Below, piece after piece: positions 1 through 4,263 of a stretch of DNA of 6,543 nucleotides. This DNA comes from Lentisphaerota bacterium. Lineage in GTDB: Bacteria; Verrucomicrobiota; Kiritimatiellia; RFP12; UBA3636. The translations under genes were made by a program, and so were the position numbers. The stretch's first letter is position 1; each line of letters starts with the position of its first letter. The notes under the pieces were generated by a model. The model was given only the letters and a program-made list of their open reading frames with translations, was not told the origin of the DNA and did not search any database. The stretch spans positions 1 to 6,543 of the forward strand of contig JAAZAI010000274.1 in the NCBI GenBank assembly GCA_012514445.1. Reading direction: 5' to 3'.

Positions 1-1
1 C

Positions 2-256
2 CTCGCCTCCAAAATCAAGATGACCTGCAACAACCGCCTTGCCTTGCGGTTCGCCGGAAGCATGGGCATGGGACGACTCGATCACTTGCTGTACGAGATC
101 GATCCCAAGGGCTTCTTCGATGGCGTGGAACTGGACGAATACACCTATCTCTGCAAGTTCAAGGGGCGGCTGAAGCCGGAGGAAATGGCGGAGGACATCG
201 TCTTCGTCAAAGACCCCGACACGACGCCATACCGCGAACACGTTTTTCGCTGGTGA
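2..256 (+). CDS. C-terminal fragment of an unrecognised protein
   Basis: The reading frame is open from the left edge to a TGA at 254-256 and gives 84 residues. Its codons mostly end in G or C, as in the clear genes further along, which supports real coding. The fragment mixes a hydrophobic, glycine-rich piece (LRFAGSMGMGRLDHLLYEID, near residues 13-32) with acidic stretches (DGVELDEY, KPEEMAED) and ends in REHVFRW. There is no membrane segment or repeat, and I do not recognise a catalytic motif. An internal ATG at 20 is not a likely start because the frame runs on upstream and no Shine-Dalgarno site precedes it. The gene begins outside the window. Given the glycosidase genes downstream it could be the end of another carbohydrate-active protein, but nothing in the fragment shows this. 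Confidence 0.6.
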   Translation, partial: LASKIKMTCNNRLALRFAGSMGMGRLDHLLYEIDPKGFFDGVELDEYTYLCKFKGRLKPEEMAEDIVFVKDPDTTPYREHVFRW

Positions 257-303
257 GCGAACCCCGCGATCGCACACACATTCCAGATTACATCCAGTAG
301 TAC

Positions 304-324
304 CGACGCGGCTCCGACGCGTCG
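304..324. other. GC-rich hairpin downstream of the first gene
   Basis: CGACGCG (304-310) pairs perfectly with CGCGTCG (318-324) across a 7-base loop. CGACGCGTCG (315-324) is also a palindrome in itself. The element starts 47 bases after the stop of the left-hand gene and could help end its transcript. No T-run follows, so it is not a standard intrinsic terminator. A GC-rich sequence can give such a stem by chance. Confidence 0.3.
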
Positions 325-394
325 CCCGTTCGAATGGCACAGACATTCGCTCCAAGGCATGCACGGCTATGGAAGGCGGCAATGTCCTGCCGCT

Positions 395-421
395 GACGGG
401 CAACCCGTCGTAGCCGGGTTG
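395..421. repeat. Two mutually exclusive short hairpins
   Basis: GACGGG (395-400) pairs with CCCGTC (404-409) over a CAA loop. CAACCCG (401-407) pairs with CGGGTTG (415-421) over a 7-base loop. The two stems share the bases 404-407, so only one can form at a time. The style resembles REP-like GC-rich intergenic palindromes. No gene starts close downstream, so I do not propose a riboswitch or attenuator. Confidence 0.35.
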
Positions 422-491
422 GTACTTTCCCTCGTCTCGAATAACTCAGAAATTTTCATATTAAGGCCGTCGTTCGCACTGCGGCCAAGGA

Positions 492-500
492 GGGGGGGGG
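492..500 (+). repeat. Run of nine G residues
   Basis: A homopolymer G9 follows AAGGA in the non-coding block. Such runs slip during replication and are error-prone in sequencing. It lies in no credible gene and more than 300 bases upstream of the nearest promoter, so a phase-variation role is not supported. Confidence 0.6.
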
Positions 501-609
501 CGAAGCCGTCCCGGCGAGCCGCATTCGACTGCGCTCTCAGCGCAACCGCCCCGGCAGTATCGACGCAGCCCTCCGCAGACGTCGAGGCCGCCGCCCCAGC
601 TCACCTCCG

Positions 610-635
610 TAATCTTGAAAGAAATTTCAAGATTA
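610..635. repeat. Perfect AT-rich palindrome, repeat unit 1
   Basis: TAATCTTGAAA (610-620) and TTTCAAGATTA (625-635) are exact reverse complements around a GAAA loop, giving an 11-bp stem. The preceding CCG and the overall design (GTAATCT, then A-rich centre, then TTCAA and ATTA) match unit 3 at 737-764 almost base for base, with changes at a few positions. I therefore read it as one copy of an intergenic palindromic repeat family, not a terminator; no T-run follows. Confidence 0.75.
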
Positions 636-698
636 TGGCGAGAGTCCGTTTCACCCTAAGAACGCGAGGCTCCGCACTCGCACCATTCTGCACTGGGG

Positions 699-765
699 AT
701 GTAATATTGAAGAAATCGCGAGATTACATCATCACCGTAATCTCGCGAAAACTTCAATATTACAT
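699..765. repeat. Long hairpin made of two inverted repeat units
   Basis: The outer arms ATGTAATATTGAAG (699-712) and CTTCAATATTACAT (752-765) pair perfectly over 14 bp. The inner arms CGCGAGATTAC (717-727) and GTAATCTCGCG (737-747) pair perfectly over 11 bp. Between them is a symmetric internal loop (AAAT 713-716 against AAAA 748-751), and the apex is a 9-base loop (728-736). Each half is itself a unit of the family seen at 610-635: read outward from the apex, each gives GTAATCTCGCGA, three A or T, CTTCAATATTACAT. The structure is thus a head-to-head pair of imperfect palindromes. It looks like a REP/BIME- or MITE-like non-coding element. No transposase gene is present in the window. Confidence 0.85.
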
Positions 766-806
766 TACACACGAGTTCTCTGAATCCCTCTGACCTTTCA
801 CGAGGC

Positions 807-835
807 TTGACAGATACCGTGGCGAAACATAGACT
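807..835 (+). promoter_or_regulatory. Sigma70-type promoter of the membrane-protein gene
   Basis: A perfect -35 box TTGACA (807-812) is followed by a 17-base spacer and a -10-like TAGACT (830-835, four of six consensus bases). The expected transcript starts near 842, leaving a leader of about 65 bases before the ATG at 908. Its position just upstream of the next gene, and its perfect -35 box and ideal spacing, support the call. The repeat cluster ends about 40 bases upstream. Confidence 0.65.
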
Positions 836-894
836 TCCCCCTTCAACGATCACAGGTTGTTTTCAGAAGCAGGTTCAATAGGATCGTTCGCCTT

Positions 895-901
895 GGAAGG
901 A
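895..901 (+). promoter_or_regulatory. Shine-Dalgarno site that sets the start at 908
   Basis: GGAAGGA lies 6 bases before ATG 908. The frame is open further upstream to a TTG at 857, but that codon has no comparable site before it. Confidence 0.75.
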
Positions 902-907
902 CGCTAT

Positions 908-1465
908 ATGAAAAGGATCGTCATTCCGGTGAAAATTGGCTTGGCTGCAGGCGTTGCCTCCGTCCTGTTCGGGCCGATGCTCACGGTCGGACGAATTCCC
1001 TTCGGCGACATCGCTCTTCTGGGTGCCTATTTTGTTGTCGTTCCATCGGTCATCCTTTCATTGATCCTGCTCGCGTTGCCTCGGCTCAATCTCTGCCTCC
1101 TGCCGGGAATCGGGTTCGGGGTCGCGATCTTCTTTCTTGTTCTGTTGATCGGAGCCGGGCCGGCAGACGCATTGAAACGCAGACATTGCCGCGAAGCGAA
1201 AGTTTTCTGCGAATCACTCATCCCACGGCTTGAAGAGTATCGGAGTCATCACGGGGGGTATCCGAAGCAGGTAACCGAAGTCCTTCGCCCCGACGATGCA
1301 TTACCCATGTACCTCCGCAAGCAGAAATTCTACCATCAGACTAACGACACGTTCTCGCTAAGTTGGGTTGATTCGCCAGGCGTGCCCTACTGCAGCGGTG
1401 TCGCAGCCTACCACCACTCCTCGACAAACTGGGACTTTTGCGCCGACTGGGGAGGAACTCAATAG
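908..1465 (+). CDS. Small multi-span membrane protein with soluble C-terminal domain, unknown function
   Basis: This frame encodes 185 residues from the ATG behind GGAAGGA. The N-terminal half is membrane-embedded: hydrophobic stretches lie near residues 6-27, 34-57 and 62-83, the last two clearly transmembrane. Residues 85-185 form a polar domain with four cysteines (94, 101, 162, 178) and the pattern LEEYRSHHGGYP at 108-119. That pattern resembles the 'YK..NG.YP' segment of pseudopilin-type domains such as GspG. The resemblance is a motif only: a pilin prepilin-peptidase site is absent and there are several membrane spans. The cluster KRRHCR after the last span suggests this end may face the cytoplasm, while the paired cysteines would suit the outside, so topology is open. 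It has its own promoter and is not obviously co-transcribed with the enzymes downstream. Base composition is less GC-rich than its neighbours, which fits an acquired gene. I do not recognise the family. Confidence 0.85.
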   Translation: MKRIVIPVKIGLAAGVASVLFGPMLTVGRIPFGDIALLGAYFVVVPSVILSLILLALPRLNLCLLPGIGFGVAIFFLVLLIGAGPADALKRRHCREAKVFCESLIPRLEEYRSHHGGYPKQVTEVLRPDDALPMYLRKQKFYHQTNDTFSLSWVDSPGVPYCSGVAAYHHSSTNWDFCADWGGTQ

Positions 1466-1516
1466 CGGAATTATTTAGGCGCGCCGAACGTTTTCGATGG
1501 AAATGAAGGAGGGCGA

Positions 1517-1525
1517 TGGTATAGA
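1517..1525 (+). promoter_or_regulatory. Possible extended -10 promoter for the GH28 operon
   Basis: TGG followed by TATAGA (1520-1525) resembles an extended -10 element (TGn-TATAAT). The best -35 match upstream is poor (TGGAAA at 1498-1503, 16-base spacing). It lies in the 86-base gap before the GH28 gene and would give a leader of only about 20 bases. An operon start is expected here, but the site itself is weak. Confidence 0.3.
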
Positions 1526-1551
1526 CTGAGCCGCACGAAAGGAACTCAGTC
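1524..1551 (+). promoter_or_regulatory. Inverted repeat holding the GH28 ribosome-binding site in its loop
   Basis: GACTGAG (1524-1530) is the exact reverse complement of CTCAGTC (1545-1551). The 14-base loop carries the Shine-Dalgarno sequence AAAGGA (1538-1543), and the right arm touches the ATG at 1552. In RNA this would show the ribosome-binding site in a loop. In DNA it could be an operator overlapping the promoter start. Which applies depends on where the transcript begins. Confidence 0.45.
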
Positions 1552-2730
1552 ATGGAATGCTGTGTCAGCGAGAAGACGGGGCGGGCCATTCAGGCGGCGA
1601 TCGACGAGGCCGCGCGGGCTGGCGGGGGAAGGGTCCGGCTCGAACCGGGTGTCTTCCTATCGGGAACGCTCTACCTGAAAAGCAACGTCGAGCTGAACAT
1701 CCCGGCGGGATCCCGCATCCAGGGATACGACACCCCCGAGGCGTACGACGATTTCACGGATCCCGGCTTCGACGCGGTCGCTCCCGAGAATTCCAGGAAG
1801 TGCCTCATCGCCTGCGCGAACGCCGAGAACGTCTCCATCACCGGAGCCGGCGAGATCAACGGGGCGGGCCCGGCGTTCTACGACCGGAACGTCCCCGAAG
1901 GCGCGTTTTTCGCGAAGCCCCCGCATCCCAGGCCCCGCATGGTCCAGTTCTACAACTGCCGGAACGTCCTGTTCAGCGGCGTGTCGTTCATCGACTCCCC
2001 CGGATGGACGTTCTGGCTCATCGCCTGCGAGGACGTGAACATCACGCGGGTCCGCGTCGCCGGATGCCAGCAGATGATCAACAACGACGGCATCGACCTC
2101 GACGGCTGCCGCCGTGTCACGGTGAGCGACAGCTTCTTCCGGACGGGCGACGACTGCATCATCCTCCGGGCGATCCGCAAGCGGCCGGACGTTCCGGTCG
2201 TCTGCGAGGAGGTCCTGGTGACCCAGTGCGCGCTGGACAGCCGCTGTCAGGGGATCCGGATCGGATGCCCCAGCGACGACACGATCCGCCACTGCGCCTT
2301 CAGCCACCTGACCTTCCGCGGAACGGGCATCGGCATCCACTGCGAATCTCCGCTCCGCTATCTCGGAAAAAACTGCCAAGGCTATCTCAAGGTGTCGGAC
2401 ATCCGCTTCAGCGACATCGACATCGCCTCGGGGAGCCATCCCATCCGCATCTTCTGCGAAGGCGGAATCCGCCTGCGCGAGATCTCCCGGTTCTCCTTTT
2501 CTAACATCGTGTTCAAGGCGAAGAAGCCGCTGTGGCTCGAGGGCACGGCGGATTCTCCGATCGAGGACGTCCGCTTCGACAACGTCTCCGGCGTGATCGA
2601 GGCCGACGTGCCGTTCGTGGCCCGGCATGTGCGCAACCTCAAGTTCGACCGCTTCGACGTCACGGCCGCCACCGGCCCCGCCGTTCCGCTCAAGCGCGCG
2701 GAAAGCTCGTCTTGGGAGGCGAAACGCTAG
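1552..2730 (+). CDS. Divergent GH28-like right-handed beta-helix protein (polygalacturonase family)
   Basis: The protein has 392 residues, about the usual length for bacterial GH28. GH28 enzymes hydrolyse alpha-1,4-galacturonan and related uronate links. The N-terminus AIQAAIDEAARAGGGRVRLE, then FLSGTLYLKSNVELNI (residues 35-50), is the typical entry into the pectin-lyase beta-helix. NNDGID (177-182) and TGDDC (198-202) match the GH28 motifs NTDG and GDDC and supply three Asp residues (179, 200, 201). The usual GHG histidine is replaced: CQGIRIG (232-238) has Gln233. The RIK motif is not visible either; GIGIHCESPLRY (259-270) stands in its place. Catalysis may therefore be altered. The start is firm: AAAGGA lies 8 bases upstream and an in-frame TAG at 1522-1524 blocks any extension. 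No signal peptide is present, so a cytoplasmic location is inferred, for example acting on imported oligosaccharides. It heads a probable operon with the next two genes. A non-catalytic or lyase-like role is possible. Confidence 0.9.
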   Translation: MECCVSEKTGRAIQAAIDEAARAGGGRVRLEPGVFLSGTLYLKSNVELNIPAGSRIQGYDTPEAYDDFTDPGFDAVAPENSRKCLIACANAENVSITGAGEINGAGPAFYDRNVPEGAFFAKPPHPRPRMVQFYNCRNVLFSGVSFIDSPGWTFWLIACEDVNITRVRVAGCQQMINNDGIDLDGCRRVTVSDSFFRTGDDCIILRAIRKRPDVPVVCEEVLVTQCALDSRCQGIRIGCPSDDTIRHCAFSHLTFRGTGIGIHCESPLRYLGKNCQGYLKVSDIRFSDIDIASGSHPIRIFCEGGIRLREISRFSFSNIVFKAKKPLWLEGTADSPIEDVRFDNVSGVIEADVPFVARHVRNLKFDRFDVTAATGPAVPLKRAESSSWEAKR

Positions 2731-2755
2731 CCTTGGCAAGTCGAGCATAAGCAAA

Positions 2756-2760
2756 AGAGG
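2756..2760 (+). promoter_or_regulatory. Shine-Dalgarno site supporting a GTG start at 2765
   Basis: AGAGG ends 4 bases before GTG 2765, a short but workable spacing. The ATG codons at 2801 and 2810 have no such site, and starting there would remove the charged end of the signal peptide. Confidence 0.55.
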
Positions 2761-2762
2761 CA

Positions 2763-2786
2763 ATGTGATCCTGAAGTTCAGTCACA
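2763..2786. repeat. Degenerate palindrome across the GTG start codon
   Basis: TGTGA (2764-2768) pairs with TCACA (2782-2786) and CTGAA (2771-2775) with TTCAG (2777-2781), leaving a 2-base bulge and a single central G. The left part, ATGTGATCCTGAAG (2763-2776), agrees at 11 of 14 positions with the outer arm ATGTAATATTGAAG of the long hairpin at 699-765. It may be a decayed copy of that repeat, or a chance or selected palindrome overlapping the translation start. Confidence 0.4.
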
Positions 2787-3988
2787 CGTCCGCATGCGTC
2801 ATGTTCGCGATGTTGTGCGTCGTGGCGTCGGGCGCCACGCGGGAGTCCGCGCCCTTTGTAGGTATCCTCCAGAATACGATGCCGAATCTTCAGCGCCACT
2901 ACGACGCCGGCGCGCGAATGGCCCACGTGGCGCTGATCTGGAATCGGGTCTGCCCGACGGAGGGGGCGTGGAATCAGGCGTACCTTGACGAAAAAAAGGC
3001 GGAGGTGCAGAAAATGCGCCAGGCCGGGTACGCCATCATGCTTGATTTCGGGGCCCAGTATCCGCCGGAATGGATCTACGGGCAGCCCAACAGCCGGTAT
3101 CGCAACCAATACGGGGAGGCATATGCGGGCGGCATCGGCGAGACGGGCGTCAACGTCGTGTTCAACGCGAAGTTGCGTGAGATGCTCGGCGCCTACGTGA
3201 CCGGAGTGCTGGCGGACTTCGGGAAGGACGTTGACATCGTCCGCCTGGGCCTTATGCGCTACAGCGAGATCGGCTACCCGCATCCCAGCTTCAAGGGCCG
3301 GAAAAACGCCTACTGGGCCTACGACGACATCGCCCAAGGGAAGGTCGAGGGCCTTCCCGCGGGCGTCAAGCCCTGTCCGGTGCCGGGGTGGACGCCCGGT
3401 CGGCCCAGCGCCGACCACGTGGACGCGCGGCGGTTCGCCGCCTGGTATGTCGACGCGCTGGCGAACTTCCACGACTGGCAGATCGAGCTGGTCGCCCGGC
3501 AGTACGAAGGTCGCATGGCCATGCTCTACCCCTCGTGGGGGATTCGCGAGGGGCAGCTTGAAAGCGCCGTGCTCAACGACCTGAACGGCACGACGTCGGC
3601 GGAGCGCAATGGCGAAATCCAACGCGCCTTCGCCTTCAAACGATTCATCGAGGGCATTCAAAACCCGCGGGTGATGGTCTGCGGCACGTGGATCGACTCC
3701 CGTCCGGAATGGAGCGACGACGATGCGCCCGATCCCAAAAATCCCTGTCCCATCGGCCATCTGTCGTCATTGGCCGCCGCGCATCCCCTGAAGCTGCGGG
3801 TGATGGGCGAGAACACGGGCGGCGGCGGCATGGCCGCCATGCAGTTGACGTTCCAGCGCGCCCGCCGCTACGGTCTCGACGGCGTGATGTGGGCGTTCGA
3901 ACGCGATTTGCACGATGGCAAGCCTCCGACATTGGAGGACCTCGCCCCCTGCATCCGCGCGTTCTCGCAGCGGAGGCAACTCCCGTAA
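2765..3988 (+). CDS. Secreted TIM-barrel-like glycoside hydrolase candidate, family unassigned
   Basis: From the GTG start the product has 407 residues. Residues 1-24 look like a signal peptide: Lys4, a hydrophobic core CVMFAMLCVVA and a likely cut after SGA. The mature part reads like a (beta/alpha)8 glycosidase. AHVALIWNRVCPTEGAWN (53-70) is the early strand seen in clan GH-A and GH14 enzymes. IVRLGLMRYSEIGYPHPS (158-175) resembles the beta-amylase motif around the catalytic acid (GELRYPS), making Glu168 a candidate. RVMGENTGGGG (345-355) offers Glu349, and GVMWAFERD (373-381) looks like the last strand. Aromatic residues are abundant, as expected of a sugar cleft. The gene follows the GH28-like gene by 34 bases and precedes the small membrane protein by 16, so co-transcription is likely. 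The family, reaction and substrate cannot be fixed by eye; GH14-, GH42- or uncharacterised DUF-type enzymes are all possible. Confidence 0.75.
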   Translation: MILKFSHTSACVMFAMLCVVASGATRESAPFVGILQNTMPNLQRHYDAGARMAHVALIWNRVCPTEGAWNQAYLDEKKAEVQKMRQAGYAIMLDFGAQYPPEWIYGQPNSRYRNQYGEAYAGGIGETGVNVVFNAKLREMLGAYVTGVLADFGKDVDIVRLGLMRYSEIGYPHPSFKGRKNAYWAYDDIAQGKVEGLPAGVKPCPVPGWTPGRPSADHVDARRFAAWYVDALANFHDWQIELVARQYEGRMAMLYPSWGIREGQLESAVLNDLNGTTSAERNGEIQRAFAFKRFIEGIQNPRVMVCGTWIDSRPEWSDDDAPDPKNPCPIGHLSSLAAAHPLKLRVMGENTGGGGMAAMQLTFQRARRYGLDGVMWAFERDLHDGKPPTLEDLAPCIRAFSQRRQLP

Positions 3989-4004
3989 ACGGCAAGGAGC
4001 AAAC

Positions 4005-4256
4005 ATGGACTGGAGATCGTTGCTGCCGCACGCGCTTCTGGGAGGGGTCGTCGTCGGGTTCCTCGTCGGCGTGGTCGTCGTGCCTTGGCGATGGCGCGTG
4101 TATCGGAGGCGCAGCCGGGCGCGGCTGCGTCGCGCGCGCGAGACGATGGAGCGCGCCGCGCCCGTCCGGCGTCCCCCGGGCACGATCGCGCCCCACGCGA
4201 AATGGGAGCGCAAGGCCAAGCATCCGCCCTGGTACTACACCGGATCGGAGGACTGA
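4005..4256 (+). CDS. Small basic single-span membrane protein, unknown function
   Basis: The product has 83 residues. The start is clear: AAGGAG at 3994-3999 lies 5 bases before ATG 4005. An open stretch in the same frame reaches back to 3915 inside the previous gene, but it has no ribosome-binding site. One transmembrane helix is visible at about residues 8-27 (HALLGGVVVGFLVGVVVVPW), followed at once by a dense Arg cluster (RWRVYRRRSRARLRRARE). The positive-inside rule puts the 55-residue tail in the cytoplasm. The tail ends in PPWYYTGSED. It follows the secreted hydrolase by 16 bases and is probably the last gene of the operon. I do not recognise it. It could be a small anchor or accessory protein of the glycan system, or an unrelated hypothetical protein. 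Confidence 0.75.
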   Translation: MDWRSLLPHALLGGVVVGFLVGVVVVPWRWRVYRRRSRARLRRARETMERAAPVRRPPGTIAPHAKWERKAKHPPWYYTGSED

Positions 4257-4263
4257 TGCCGCA

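Larger units (their letters stand above)
257..906. other. Long intergenic block without a credible gene
   Basis: About 650 bases separate the partial gene on the left from the membrane-protein gene on the right. Open frames of 144 codons (+, 359-793) and 65 codons (-, 656-853) exist here. Both run through the palindromic repeats, have no ribosome-binding site and give low-complexity Arg/Ala/Ser-rich or repeat-derived peptides, so I do not call them genes. The block is locally more AT-rich around 430-465 and 600-790 and GC-rich elsewhere. It contains hairpins (304-324, 395-421), a G9 run, a palindromic repeat cluster (610-765) and a promoter (807-835). Confidence 0.7.

Noticed and set aside
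699..765. The long hairpin as an intrinsic terminator or as a CRISPR repeat pair
   Set aside because: No T-run follows the stem, so it is not a standard terminator. There are no regularly spaced direct repeats with unique spacers, so it is not a CRISPR array.
359..793. A 144-codon open frame on the + strand
   Set aside because: It has no ribosome-binding site, crosses the G9 run and both palindromic repeats, and gives Arg/Ala/Ser-rich low-complexity protein. The C-terminal part is simply the repeat hairpin translated.
656..853. A 65-codon open frame on the - strand
   Set aside because: It runs through the same hairpin, and its central peptide resembles the one from the + strand because the DNA is nearly self-complementary. 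No start signal is seen.
1657..2763. A 368-codon open frame on the - strand opposite the GH28-like gene
   Set aside because: It is an antisense shadow of a GC-rich gene with Asp/Val/Ala/Arg-rich composition. The + strand shows clear GH28 motifs and a ribosome-binding site.
2764..2786. CRP-like half sites TGTGA and TCACA
   Set aside because: CRP sites have 6 bases between the half sites; here there are 13, and the site covers the start codon, not a promoter. The palindrome is better described as repeat-like.
2690..3760. A 356-codon open frame on the - strand opposite the secreted hydrolase
   Set aside because: It is an antisense shadow overlapping two well-supported genes, without a start signal or recognisable domain.
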